Origin: JAFGXT01 sp963677165
Lineage (GTDB): Bacteria > Verrucomicrobiota > Lentisphaeria > Victivallales > SZUA-371
Reading direction: 5' to 3'
Assembly: GCA_963677165.2 (NCBI GenBank)
Contig: CAXXSX010000002.1
Coordinates: 3,472,001-3,536,000 of the forward strand
DNA: 64,000 nucleotides
In this document: in pieces, positions 27,701 to 35,472 of the stretch
Numbering within the stretch: the first letter of the stretch is position 1
How the letters are laid out: each line of letters starts with the position of its first letter
Program-made: the position numbers and the translations under genes
Notes under the pieces: model-generated
Seen by the model: only the letters and a program-made list of their open reading frames with translations
Told to the model about the DNA's origin: nothing
Databases searched by the model: none

Positions 27701-27958
27701 CTGGATACTCCAAATGAGAATGCTGAATTTGAAATAAGCCTTGAATCAGGCCGTTACAACAGCTTTTCCTTTATAAATGGACAAAACTCTATGATTGAGG
27801 TTAAAGCAAATAAAAAAACAACACTGAAACTGAATAAAAAAGCGGTTGAAATATTCTTCATCGTCCCGGCTGACAAACCGGAACGCCTGAAGCAGATCAA
27901 GGCTAACAGAAAGGAACTTTTTGATACTATAAATAACATTACCAATAAACTAAAATAA
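24767..27958 (+). CDS. Large secreted protein, carbohydrate-active-like, paralogue of the 28668 gene
   Basis: A protein of 1063 residues. The start at 24767 gives a clean signal peptide (MRSNKILLICTLILCVV to HSAYSA); an earlier in-frame ATG at 24713 would bury it. Residues about 25-330 look like one or two beta-sandwich carbohydrate-binding modules (VTPGQKLTLNV, FLVPDKADRVLLRAC). The middle part, about 370-760, has many aromatic residues. It shares with the 28668 product the blocks IHFWDYF near residue 517 and GQGGHGP near 659, preceded by an acidic residue in both. This suggests a barrel-type hydrolase, but I cannot name a family. No catalytic residue is assigned. The genes regulator, this, pseudopilin and paralogue run in one direction with short gaps. 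Confidence 0.6.
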   Translation: MRSNKILLICTLILCVVIHSAYSAVLSANYNTLQKITGLKTTEIDGKKCLPISTSKAVYHRYKDISRRIKVTPGQKLTLNVNIKIPKKLKYGYFVIQALFFDNKGNHFATSSSTNYNASAEWTDAKVSFLVPDKADRVLLRACNRGVGTVYIHSVSLDKATGFELAKLSGFSGTLDEKILLHSWACLTSSNLPMSKSIVQVKLPNGHTTNVLKLVCGDDKKNCNIGISGIPENKGWNEIKSRRLVRFSFYYRVPFIDGKFRARNLLLKGRHCPDNINFAPFIIDSQLDNWQKVEYTIPSGKNFSHAGFSFRLNGNGKIILEISGAEFVYDDGSINRTLQVWKDPYWYYPKLSQPHPMTASTTGKVMICGAWTLRNKQSAGMLNALKKLIPNLGIIENLNLDILLNNRKQLDDDGFALGFQNITPFLWQAAVKHDAIRYKLDTYQGLDQKYHKYDCSSPAWAKIYNNVAERFKDYGIKDYEGIDCNFTGGDADKYRMNFIHFLKQEDEGIIITGWKRIHFWDYFKAYTGTIWKPSALNWKKWDDYKHTSQGAYSRGNASKLNRMRGYLDMALVHYAYMLYNARLGRAFKKYDVDYFVMNNGDNWQNGNDWEFNARCKNIPGFVEETFFYHPSTVIKAYHQALLFRQFYNKYGTRHRLIQETGQGGHGPIYWAPLVSYAINFTLNSCQRYDSLQVDWPAESCTLVYSGTTSKTHIDRVKDFLSKVLAFNHARAFDIPKTCSDMKRVVILSETATMTAGSLNQWKLKSVITDNNYPGSYAALSNFNLDLLNNSDIIINDYYALPTGGARKLERWLNAKRERVLFLHGSSAARIINGTMWAQPWNWNRTTINGKNQFKNELGEIKRIKTGNSADMKYMPTVKGKVILAESNGSPLLSRYKLPSGSTIYYYHYIPGVNRARDSKVIANFFKSQKISRLSKNIKGHAAVNKFEYNDGSYMIAAFDQDVFKKYHFDPRVRNSRFQLDTPNENAEFEISLESGRYNSFSFINGQNSMIEVKANKKTTLKLNKKAVEIFFIVPADKPERLKQIKANRKELFDTINNITNKLK

Positions 27959-27971
27959 AGGGATTATAGAA

Positions 27972-28619
27972 ATGAAGAAGCAAAATTTCACACTCATCGA
28001 ACTCCTCGTTGTTATCGCAATTATTGCTATCCTGGCCAGTATGCTGTTGCCAACTCTGGGGCGTGCACGTGAAACCGCACGCAGAATCAATTGCCTTTCT
28101 GATGAAAAGCAGATAGGACTTAGCTTACTTAACTACACCAGTGATTCCAATGCACAACTTCCCGTTCCATGGCCTAACGGTGGTTCTCCATGGATATCAT
28201 TACTGACTACAAACAAATATCTTCCGTCAAATGCTTGTGGAATCAGCGGGAAAGCAACTCTGGTTTGTCAGCAAATAAAAAATTACGGCATTACAGTTGG
28301 AGCGGTATATGGCTGGTCATATGCCATTCCCACATGGGGCGGTGATGGAGTATACGGTATCAATGACAGAACCAGATCCCGTAAACTAACAAGATTCAAG
28401 CATGTTTCTGAAATTGTAGCTATCGGAGAAAGCACTAAGTTATTATGGAATGGTTCATGGATGACGCCAGTACTAAGTCCTGAATGTGGTTATCCCCAAC
28501 CAGTACATTTAAAAGGAGCCAACATCGTATTCCTTGATGGTCATGGCGAATGGGTAAGAAAAGACACTTCCACCACTTCTGGACTTGATTTGCCAGATAA
28601 CGCCTGGATCAAACACTAA
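27972..28619 (+). CDS. Type II secretion-like pseudopilin, H-X9-DG type
   Basis: A protein of 215 residues with MKKQNFTLIELLVVIAIIA at the N-terminus, the prepilin peptidase site with Glu at +5 of the mature protein. The H-X9-DG signature near the C-terminus is the VHLKGANIVFLDGHGEW stretch. Middle residues are rich in Gly, Trp and Asn. It is 13 bases after the 1063-residue secreted protein gene and 48 bases before its paralogue, so the three are almost certainly one transcript. The first 35 residues are nearly identical to those of the protein at 15828, while the globular parts differ, as expected of a family specialised in its head domain. A role in display or secretion of its neighbours is an inference. 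Confidence 0.85.
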   Translation: MKKQNFTLIELLVVIAIIAILASMLLPTLGRARETARRINCLSDEKQIGLSLLNYTSDSNAQLPVPWPNGGSPWISLLTTNKYLPSNACGISGKATLVCQQIKNYGITVGAVYGWSYAIPTWGGDGVYGINDRTRSRKLTRFKHVSEIVAIGESTKLLWNGSWMTPVLSPECGYPQPVHLKGANIVFLDGHGEWVRKDTSTTSGLDLPDNAWIKH

Positions 28620-28667
28620 AATAACATTCCCAAAAACTGCATTTCAAGAGAAAACAGGAGAATCTTA

Positions 28668-31136
28668 ATGAATCCCCACAGGATATTACTGTCTTTTTTC
28701 GCCATTACAGTATCGCTTTCGGCATGGGCCGCCGAGCCTTATTTATATCGGTACAAGGTTGATTCCAACATGTGGCAGGGAAAGCCCCTTCCTCTGCCTG
28801 ATGAATCAAAAGATATAATATATCTCGGAACTGGTGCAAAATGGGCAGCAAGCAAAAACAGCATTGAAGCGGCTCAATACATGCGCAAAAGATTTCCCAA
28901 TACCCAGTTTGTTGTTTCAGCAGTATGGTTTCCCGCGCCCCAAATACCGGAATACCTGAGAAAACTGCATGGGCTGGGTGCATTCTATCAATATCAGAAA
29001 GCGCCTCCTCAGGACAGAAAAACATACGCCCTGCATGGCACACTACCGGAAAACTGGCGTGGCGATAAATTAACCTGGGGAAATGCTGTTCTGGCAACAT
29101 CCATTCAGCATCAGGCAATCATGGCATTCAAAATTGATAACGCGGCCAAACTTGGAGTAAACAATTTCAAACAGGTGGATTTTGTCTGGCCCTGGACCGG
29201 ACGCTGGGGCTATGACAAACCATCTGTTAATGCTTTCAGGCTCGACCTGAGATCCGGTGACCCCGGACTGAACATCATAACTTCTGATGGTAAAACAAGA
29301 ATTATTCATTTCTGGGATTATTTTGAAGCATACCGTGGAGTAAGATTTACACCCGCGGATCTCGGGCTTAAATCGTGGGAGGACTTCTATCCAACCACAG
29401 AAATAAATGCTGCCTCTCCCGCCGCCCCAGTACAGACCAAACGCAACCTGACGGTATTTCTGGTATTATATCATTATGAATATCTGAAGCAGGCACAACG
29501 TCTGGGTCAGCAGGCAAAAGCCGTTAATGGAATTCATCAGACCACTGTGAATCCGGAAGATTTTGCCAATGGTGTTGATAATATCTACCTGATGAAGCTC
29601 GCTGATTTTGGCACCGTATTCTTTGAATACTTCGGTAGCCCGGTAAATGCAAGAGCCGCATTTTATCATATGCCGACCTACCGCAGAGCAGCGAATTCAT
29701 GTGGCAAAAAAATTGGTCTTATCAAAGAGTTGGGACAAGGTGGTCATGGTAAACCGCATAAAAGTCCGATCATTGAATTCATTCACAATTATGACCTTAC
29801 TTCAAACGGATTTGATCAGTATCACAATGAATGGACAGAAGGCCGTTTTGCTCAAATGGCTTCAACCGATGATAAAGAAAAATACCGACACAACCGACTT
29901 CTGGTTTTTCTCGGCGGAGCCTATGGTTACAAGCAGGCGAGAAACGATAAGTCATTTCGTCCACAGGCCCCGGTGGTATCCGTAACATTACGTTCGGTTA
30001 ACCACTATATGGACGCATGGATGTGGGATGTAAAAAGCATGGACTCATTTGCACGCTATCTTGCCGACGAACATATTGATATGGAAGAGACTTTTCCGGG
30101 CCAGTTACCTGAAATATTAAAAACAGTAAACAGTCTGTTCTATACTCCGATTTACACCCGTAAAGTTGATTTTAAACCGGTAAAGGATTGGCTGGACGCA
30201 GGCGGAAAAACACTGGTGACGCACTCGTTTATTCCCTATTCAGTCGACAACGGAATCAATTATTTGCTGAATAAAAAGAGAATCAAATCTGTTGTTATTC
30301 CTCCTATGATCAACAACTTGATGAAATTTCCTAATGGAAAAGGCGACACTGTAATTTATCGCGGGGAAGACAAAACTTATGCTGATTTTCTTGCTTTAAA
30401 ATCAAATGTTCCGTTCCAGAAACAATATCTGATTGATGATTCGTTTAAATCTTTACAGGTTGTTGACTCTCCGGTCAGTGGAAAAATATCATTTGATGGC
30501 AAAATTATTGACAATGAACCGATTACTATTCCTCAATACTGGAAATGGAATGACCCCAAAGCAAAAGTTCTTGCAAAAATTGGAAACCTGCCGCTGATAA
30601 GTGTTCTTAAAATCTCTAAAGAAAACCGTATTATTTATCTTCACTGCCGGTTATCTGTTTTACCGGAACCACTCCGTAAACAACTGACTCCCCTCCTAAG
30701 CAATTATTTAAAACTTCCTCGCGTCGCACAACCGTCCTATGATAAACCGGCATTTGTTCATGCATATAAACTTGGAAAAACGAATGTAAACGCTGTTGTG
30801 TTGTGGGACAAAAAAGCGCTTGCGAAATTCGGATTGTTTGCGGGATATCGCCAAACAGGAAAATGGAAAACTATCCATTTCGGCTATCGTACCCCGGGAG
30901 CAAACGGATCATGCCGTTACAATATTGGCAAACCAGGCGAATACCAAATTTATTGGATGATATCCGGTCGGGAGAAAGCCATTGAATCAACAGACGGCTT
31001 CATTGACCTATCACTGGACAATTGTCTTGCTGATATTTGTTTTATCGGAGTTCCCGGAAGCGATTGGGACACAAAGGTAAAACAACTTAAGAAGCAACGC
31101 CAGATGCTATTTGAAGATCTGTCCTTCAAACTTTAA
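28668..31136 (+). CDS. Secreted protein, smaller paralogue of the 24767 product
   Basis: A protein of 822 residues with a signal peptide (about 1-21, ending AWA). AGGAGA lies eight bases upstream. It has no N-terminal binding module, and starts directly in the domain shared with the 1063-residue neighbour. Shared blocks are IIHFWDYFEAYRG near residue 210 and KELGQGGHGKP near 352. The acidic residue before GQGGHG in both proteins is a candidate for function. The C-terminal third is beta-rich. I do not recognise a named family; a glycoside-hydrolase-like barrel is a guess from aromatic content and context. The last gene of the regulator/secreted/pseudopilin/secreted unit. Confidence 0.6.
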   Translation: MNPHRILLSFFAITVSLSAWAAEPYLYRYKVDSNMWQGKPLPLPDESKDIIYLGTGAKWAASKNSIEAAQYMRKRFPNTQFVVSAVWFPAPQIPEYLRKLHGLGAFYQYQKAPPQDRKTYALHGTLPENWRGDKLTWGNAVLATSIQHQAIMAFKIDNAAKLGVNNFKQVDFVWPWTGRWGYDKPSVNAFRLDLRSGDPGLNIITSDGKTRIIHFWDYFEAYRGVRFTPADLGLKSWEDFYPTTEINAASPAAPVQTKRNLTVFLVLYHYEYLKQAQRLGQQAKAVNGIHQTTVNPEDFANGVDNIYLMKLADFGTVFFEYFGSPVNARAAFYHMPTYRRAANSCGKKIGLIKELGQGGHGKPHKSPIIEFIHNYDLTSNGFDQYHNEWTEGRFAQMASTDDKEKYRHNRLLVFLGGAYGYKQARNDKSFRPQAPVVSVTLRSVNHYMDAWMWDVKSMDSFARYLADEHIDMEETFPGQLPEILKTVNSLFYTPIYTRKVDFKPVKDWLDAGGKTLVTHSFIPYSVDNGINYLLNKKRIKSVVIPPMINNLMKFPNGKGDTVIYRGEDKTYADFLALKSNVPFQKQYLIDDSFKSLQVVDSPVSGKISFDGKIIDNEPITIPQYWKWNDPKAKVLAKIGNLPLISVLKISKENRIIYLHCRLSVLPEPLRKQLTPLLSNYLKLPRVAQPSYDKPAFVHAYKLGKTNVNAVVLWDKKALAKFGLFAGYRQTGKWKTIHFGYRTPGANGSCRYNIGKPGEYQIYWMISGREKAIESTDGFIDLSLDNCLADICFIGVPGSDWDTKVKQLKKQRQMLFEDLSFKL

Positions 31137-31172
31137 ACTACAAACCGAGCTTCTCGAATGAAATAATGCAAC

Positions 31173-31610
31173 TTACATTATTTCTTCGAGGATTTCGGCA
31201 GCGTCTCGCACGCATCCGGGACAGATTTTCTGAGTGATCCCGTGTTCACGCATAAAGACAACATCGTCAGGATTGGAACGGTCGTATCCGAGTAGATCAT
31301 TACAGTTGAGTTTATTGTCGTTCCGTGCTTTGAATTTCTGTATAAACAGCTTCACTAGATCATCAGTTTTTTTGCGAGCCTCGGCGTCATCGACTGCCAC
31401 TCTGCCGTATTTCAGGCTGATCGCCATAAAAGCACCGGTTACGGCACCGCACGTCATTCCCTGTCCGCCCATGCCGCCGCTGAATGCACAGGACAGCTTC
31501 AACGCGGTATCCAGTTCCATTCCAAGCGCCACTGCCCACGGAACAAAGACCGACTGGGAACATGAATTTTTATCACTGAACAATTTTAATGTTTCTTCAA
31601 CTTTATTCAT
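31173..31610 (-). CDS. C_GCAxxG_C_C family redox-type protein
   Basis: A protein of 145 residues. Conserved cysteines appear in the order CSQSV, SCAFSGGMGGQG, TCGAVTGAF, CNDLLG and CPGCVRDAA. This is the pattern of the C_GCAxxG_C_C family (PF09719), small putative redox or metal-binding proteins common in anaerobes and of unknown exact function. In this copy the first GCA block reads SCAF. GGAG precedes ATG 31610. It lies 22 bases downstream of an IclR regulator gene in the same direction, so the two are likely co-transcribed. It converges on the secreted protein gene with only 36 bases between. Confidence 0.8.
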   Translation of the reverse strand: MNKVEETLKLFSDKNSCSQSVFVPWAVALGMELDTALKLSCAFSGGMGGQGMTCGAVTGAFMAISLKYGRVAVDDAEARKKTDDLVKLFIQKFKARNDNKLNCNDLLGYDRSNPDDVVFMREHGITQKICPGCVRDAAEILEEIM

Positions 31611-31632
31611 TATTTATTACTCCATCGTACAT

Positions 31633-32352
31633 TTATGATAAGAGGCGCGACATTTTTTCGCCGTAGTTTTTCAGGATATCCAGGAAATTTTTGCCGCGAC
31701 CGGCATTATACCTGATATCCGGAACCAGCAGCCCAAGCGCTGCCGCCATTTTTTTGCCGCGCATGATCGGAACCGCCAACGCAAAAGTATGACGACTCTT
31801 TAATTCCAAAGTAAAAAAGCCGTCTTTTTGGACTTGCTCAATAACCCCATTAAATATTTTGATATCGGGATACATCTCTTTTAACTCATGTTTATAAATA
31901 CTTTCTACGTCAAGTTCTGTATCAAAAGCAAGAAAGATATGCCCAATTGCAGTCGCATAGCCGGGAAGTGATTCGAATACCTTGGAATTAATCACAATAT
32001 TCTGATCGTAAATCTCACGTGCTACCACCTGCAGTTCATCGTCATGACGTACTACCACCATTCCGGCTTCGCGGGTATCCTCCGCCAGCTTCAGCGTAAT
32101 ATTGGAAGCAATCGTAAAAAGTGTATCATTAACAAACTGTGGATATGCGAGCTTGCGCAGTTTGTCGCCCACTGAATAAATTCCGTTGTTTGTTTTTTTT
32201 ACATAGCCGATTTCACACAGACTTTTCAGCAGATTGCACAAGGTACCCTTATTGATTCCGGTAACTTCCTCAATCACCTTCAAAGGAACTCCGCTGGATT
32301 CCGCCGCCACCACGTCGATGATATTCCCGACTCGTTCTATAACTTGTATCAT
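31633..32352 (-). CDS. IclR-family transcriptional regulator
   Basis: A protein of 239 residues. The N-terminal winged helix (VAAESSGVPLKVIEEVTGINKGTLCNLLKSLCEIGYVKK) is followed by the IclR effector domain (LAEDTREAGMVVVRHDDELQVVAREI, then SLPGYATAIGHIFLAF and VPIMRGKKMAAALGLLVPDIR). IclR proteins usually sense small aromatic or organic acids and control catabolic genes. Its targets here are unclear: the only gene in the same transcript is the C_GCAxxG_C_C protein. No operator was recognised in the 144 bases upstream. Confidence 0.8.
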   Translation of the reverse strand: MIQVIERVGNIIDVVAAESSGVPLKVIEEVTGINKGTLCNLLKSLCEIGYVKKTNNGIYSVGDKLRKLAYPQFVNDTLFTIASNITLKLAEDTREAGMVVVRHDDELQVVAREIYDQNIVINSKVFESLPGYATAIGHIFLAFDTELDVESIYKHELKEMYPDIKIFNGVIEQVQKDGFFTLELKSRHTFALAVPIMRGKKMAAALGLLVPDIRYNAGRGKNFLDILKNYGEKMSRLLS

Positions 32353-32496
32353 TTTTTTATTCCACTATATTTCACATTATAAAATATATTATATAGCAAA
32401 ATTAATGTTTTTCAAGCGGGAGATAATATTCTCAGGCAAGTAATGCTTTTCATAGAATGCAGCAACCTGGGAAAATGCCGGACATCAGTTGTTATC

Positions 32497-32937
32497 TCAA
32501 AGAACAGTATTTGGCATACTGACTTGCAGTCGCCGTAAATTGACAATCGCCTCTGCCAAACCATCGGTCAGGTCATACATACTGTGTAAATCCAGGTTGC
32601 GGATGCGGAACGAACGATTCAGAATCAGTGTCATATTCGGCTTTTCTATCGATAACGCGTACGATGGTACCATATTCTCACTCAAATATTCCAACATCCG
32701 ATACAAATTCGATATCTTGCCCATCGGACCAATTACGCCTCCCGCCGCAATCCATGAGTTCTCATCGGATTCCGCTGTAATATACTGCATGATGATTTTT
32801 ACCGTTTCATTCCCATCCTCAACCGTAAAATTACATTTAAAATATCCATCCTCAGCGGAAATAAAACTCTCTCCCAATACTAAATGACTGTGATCCATGA
32901 AATACTGCGCGATAAACCGGTGTGCACTCTGTTTCAT
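32497..32937 (-). CDS. Small protein of unknown function
   Basis: A protein of 146 residues from ATG 32937; AAGGGAACGGG lies upstream, and the longer reading to 32982 lacks support. The chain is alpha/beta with no signal peptide or membrane segment: an N-terminal helix (HRFIAQYFMDHS), strands around YFKCNFTVED and VKIIMQYIT, a helix LYRMLEYLSEN, and strands YALSIEKPNMTLILNRSF. The layout recalls small chaperone-like folds (YbjN or CesT type), but this is only a visual impression. It is transcribed towards the IclR gene. Confidence 0.45.
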   Translation of the reverse strand: MKQSAHRFIAQYFMDHSHLVLGESFISAEDGYFKCNFTVEDGNETVKIIMQYITAESDENSWIAAGGVIGPMGKISNLYRMLEYLSENMVPSYALSIEKPNMTLILNRSFRIRNLDLHSMYDLTDGLAEAIVNLRRLQVSMPNTVL

Positions 32938-33009
32938 AATTCCCGTTCCCTTTGTGTTTGGTTCGTTATGTCCATCAGCCAAACGCCAAGTGTGCGAAAG
33001 GGAGTGGGA

Positions 33010-33143
33010 GAGCGCTCATCGCCGCGCGGCTACCAGCGTTCCGCCGCTGGACCACGTCCGGCAAGGTGCCGGTGCCAGATAGTGTCGTTGATTTTTCAAA
33101 TCGTACCGATTTGAGTAAAATCAACGACATGAGTGACGCCCAT
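33010..33143 (-). repeat. Family-2 repeat, inverted copy
   Basis: Read on the minus strand it gives ACTCATGTCGTTGATTTTAC, a hairpin of AT-rich arms, then a GC-rich tail containing TTGCCGGACGTGGTCCAGCG, as in the copy at 463-613. The hairpin arms differ in sequence but still pair, so base pairing seems conserved. Confidence 0.65.
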
Positions 33144-33149
33144 ATTGAT

Positions 33150-33334
33150 AGTACTTGCGCTGTCCCAGCGCAAAAAGCACATTCAGCCGATTATAGCGTA
33201 GACACGTTTTCCCTAAAATAAGCACAAACAACGGAATACATTTATCACAAGTTATTCGTGACTTTTTAGGGGATACTTAATTCCACATGATATCAGCAAA
33301 ATTGCTATTTGCGTTGGGGACAACGCAAGCTACT
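33150..33334. repeat. Family-3 inverted-end element, copy 3
   Basis: Left end AGTACTTGCGCTGTCCCAGC, right end GCGTTGGGGACAACGCAAGC then TACT. Inside, GTAGACACG and TTATTCGTGACTTTTTAG match blocks of other copies. About 185 bp, non-coding. Confidence 0.7.
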
Positions 33335-33410
33335 TTTCCCATGCTTCCGTAGCGCAAAGCGCGAAGTTTGAAGCATTACTCGCCTGCGGATGCTATCCGC
33401 CGACAAAAAA

Positions 33411-33474
33411 GGAGCTCTTCCACACCTACATGAGGTATCGCCAGACACCCATCCAAGAATGCAGAAAGAGCTCC
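33411..33474. repeat. Inverted repeat GGAGCTCTT ... AAGAGCTCC
   Basis: A nine-base perfect stem separated by about 45 bases. It may be the remains of an insertion element or a structured RNA; nothing else supports either. Confidence 0.35.
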
Positions 33475-33612
33475 CGCAAAATATTTAATTCAGGAATATA
33501 ATTCTTTTTCCGAATGTCATATAAAGCGAGAGCAACCTTCAACATCGTCTCTTGGATTAAAAACTGGCGATTTTCATGTAGAAACGTTTGCTGAAAGTTA
33601 CCATCGATAACT

Positions 33613-33885
33613 TTATATCAATTGTAATTTTTGTTTATCTAGATTTAAGAATCCTCCAATATTCTGATTCTGAAGCCAATATAACATGGCACTAAAAATT
33701 TTGCAAATGGCATAATAAGACCGGCAAATCCCCAAAATTATTTCTTCTTTTCCCTTATCTTTAAGCTCTTTGGCCTTCTTAAAATCGGCTTCTGCTCCAT
33801 GAAATATTCTATCAAAAATATATTCGCATAGAGGATTTTTCAAATCGAAAAGAAAAAAGCTTTCAATATCGAACAAATTGAGCAT
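33613..33885 (-). CDS. Doubtful small AT-rich ORF
   Basis: An open frame of about 90 residues from ATG 33885 (an ATG at 33942 is possible but that end runs into the family-3 element at 33911). The predicted protein is helical (DFKKAKELKDKGKEEIILGI, then CRSYYAICKIFSAMLYWLQ), which slightly resembles HEPN-type helices, and ends without domain features. There is no clear ribosome binding site. It could be a gene remnant in a repeat-rich patch. Confidence 0.25.
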   Translation of the reverse strand: MLNLFDIESFFLFDLKNPLCEYIFDRIFHGAEADFKKAKELKDKGKEEIILGICRSYYAICKIFSAMLYWLQNQNIGGFLNLDKQKLQLI

Positions 33886-33910
33886 AAAATTAAGATTTTT
33901 GTGTTTTTTT

Positions 33911-34112
33911 AGTAGCTTGCGTTGTCTCAACGCAAATAGCAATTTTGCTGATATCGTATGGATTGGTGTGTAACCTTTAAAGTCACGAATAATTTTAGAT
34001 AAACGTGTATAGAAATTAGGAATTAAAAGGGATACATCCCAATTTTTTTAACTCTTAACTCTTCATTCTTCACTTTCCCCGCGTTTGTGCGCTCGGAGAT
34101 CGTAAGCAACTA
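33911..34112. repeat. Family-3 inverted-end element, copy 4
   Basis: Left end AGTAGCTTGCGTTGTCTCAA, right end CGCTCGGAGATCGTAAGCAA then CTA. About 202 bp. The inner block AAAGTCACGAATAA also occurs in the copy at 49436. Confidence 0.7.
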
Positions 34113-34150
34113 AAAAAAACGGGCGACTCTGTATGACAGAATCACCCGTT
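34112..34150 (-). terminator. Rho-independent terminator of argG
   Basis: AACGGG (34118-34123) pairs with CCCGTT (34145-34150), with inner ACTCTGT/ACAGAAT pairing. The A-run at 34112-34119 gives the U tract on the minus strand. Confidence 0.75.
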
Positions 34151-34167
34151 AATATCAAAATGATTTA

Positions 34168-34214
34168 TGGCTGACGCGCTCCAACGACGAAATGTCGGTC
34201 CGCGAAGCCGAAAC
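34168..34214 (+). repeat. Family-2 repeat, right-end fragment, abutting the argG stop
   Basis: GCGCTCCAACGACGAAATGT, then CGGTCCGCGAAGCCGAAAC, matches the last 45 bases of the copy at 5096-5219. It stops at the argG stop codon (34215-34217). Confidence 0.6.
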
Positions 34215-35411
34215 TTAGTACTGGTGCTGTTTGCTGTTGGCTCTCACGCGGAGACGTAGAGAGTTGAGGCGAATGAAACCTTCAGCATCTTTCTGATTGT
34301 ATGCTTCGTTGTCTTCGAAACTTGCAACAGCTTCATCGTAGAGGCTGTATTCTGAACGTCTGCCGGTAACATGGCAAGCGCCTTTGAACAGTTTTACGCG
34401 TACATCACCAGTAACGAACTTCTGGCTTTCTGTGATTGCAGCCTGGAGCATTTCGCGTTCCGGAGCATACCAGAAACCGTTGTAAACCATATCGGAATAT
34501 TTCGGGATCAGGCTGTCACGCAGGTGCATGACTTCGCGGTCCATGGTGATGGTTTCCAGCGCGCGATGAGCGTGATGCAGGATGGTACCACCCGGAGTTT
34601 CGTATACGCCGCGTGATTTCATACCGACGAAACGGTTTTCAACAATATCAACACGTCCAACGGCGTGAGGTTTACCAAGAGCGTTCAATTTACGCATAAG
34701 AGCTGCCGGAGAGAGAGCCTCGCCGTTCACTTTTACCGGAATACCTTTTTCGAAGGTAATGATAACATCTTCCGGGGTATCCAGTGCTTTGCTGAGCGGC
34801 TCAGTCATTACAGATACGTTTTCAGGACATTCGTTCCATGGATCTTCCAGAACGCCGCCTTCGAAGCTGATGTGCAGCAGGTTACGATCCATGCTGTATG
34901 GTTTTTCGGCGGTGCTGGTTACCGGAATGTCGTTTTTGCGGGCATATTCGATCAGGTCCATACGACCGTTGAAATCCCATTCGCGCCAAGGGGCGATAAC
35001 TTTGATGCCCGGTTCCATAGCATAAGCGGCCAGCTCGAAACGGATCTGGTCGTTACCTTTACCTGTTGCACCGTGGCAGATGGCGTCAGCGCCTTCGGCA
35101 CGGGCGATTTCGATCAGGCGTTTTCCAATCAGCGGACGCGCGATAGAAGTACCGAGGAGGTAAGTACCTTCGTAAATAGCGTTTGCCTGCATCATCGGGA
35201 AGATGAAGTCGCGGGCAAATTCTTCGTTCAAATCTTCAACATAGCACTTTTCAGCACCAGTTTTAATGGCTTTTTCTTCGACACCGTCGAGTTCTTCTTC
35301 CTGACCGACGTCAGCGCAGAAGCCGACAACATCGGCATTATAGGTTTCTTTTACCCATTTTACAATAACGGACGTATCAAGTCCGCCTGAATAAGCTACG
35401 ACAACTTTCAT
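34215..35411 (-). CDS. argG: Argininosuccinate synthase
   Basis: A protein of 398 residues, the normal length. It catalyses ATP-dependent joining of citrulline and aspartate, the penultimate step of arginine synthesis. The PP-loop AYSGGLDTSVIVKW is at the N-terminus. GATGKGNDQIRFE, EKPYSMDRNLLHISFEGG and MKSRGVYETPGG are family landmarks. ATG 35411 is chosen because GGAG lies nine bases upstream; the longer reading would begin with TTG inside that site. No other arginine genes are nearby. A terminator and a fragment of a family-2 repeat follow the stop. Confidence 0.95.
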   Translation of the reverse strand: MKVVVAYSGGLDTSVIVKWVKETYNADVVGFCADVGQEEELDGVEEKAIKTGAEKCYVEDLNEEFARDFIFPMMQANAIYEGTYLLGTSIARPLIGKRLIEIARAEGADAICHGATGKGNDQIRFELAAYAMEPGIKVIAPWREWDFNGRMDLIEYARKNDIPVTSTAEKPYSMDRNLLHISFEGGVLEDPWNECPENVSVMTEPLSKALDTPEDVIITFEKGIPVKVNGEALSPAALMRKLNALGKPHAVGRVDIVENRFVGMKSRGVYETPGGTILHHAHRALETITMDREVMHLRDSLIPKYSDMVYNGFWYAPEREMLQAAITESQKFVTGDVRVKLFKGACHVTGRRSEYSLYDEAVASFEDNEAYNQKDAEGFIRLNSLRLRVRANSKQHQY

Positions 35412-35472
35412 TGTATATATCTCCAAAAATTTTGTAAGTTATCAAAACTATTAATTTACATCCAAAAGCGGA

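Larger units (their letters stand above)
32938..33612. other. Intergenic repeat cluster
   Basis: Holds an inverted family-2 copy (33010-33143), a family-3 element (33150-33334), a GC-rich stem at 33380-33403 like the one at 283-306, and a separate inverted repeat at 33411-33474. No gene is supported. Confidence 0.6.

Noticed and set aside
33411..33474. Rho-independent terminator
   Set aside because: The loop of about 45 bases is too long and no T-run follows the stem on either strand.
34665..35390. 241-residue ORF on the plus strand inside argG
   Set aside because: It is the antisense shadow of a clearly conserved gene and has no features of its own.
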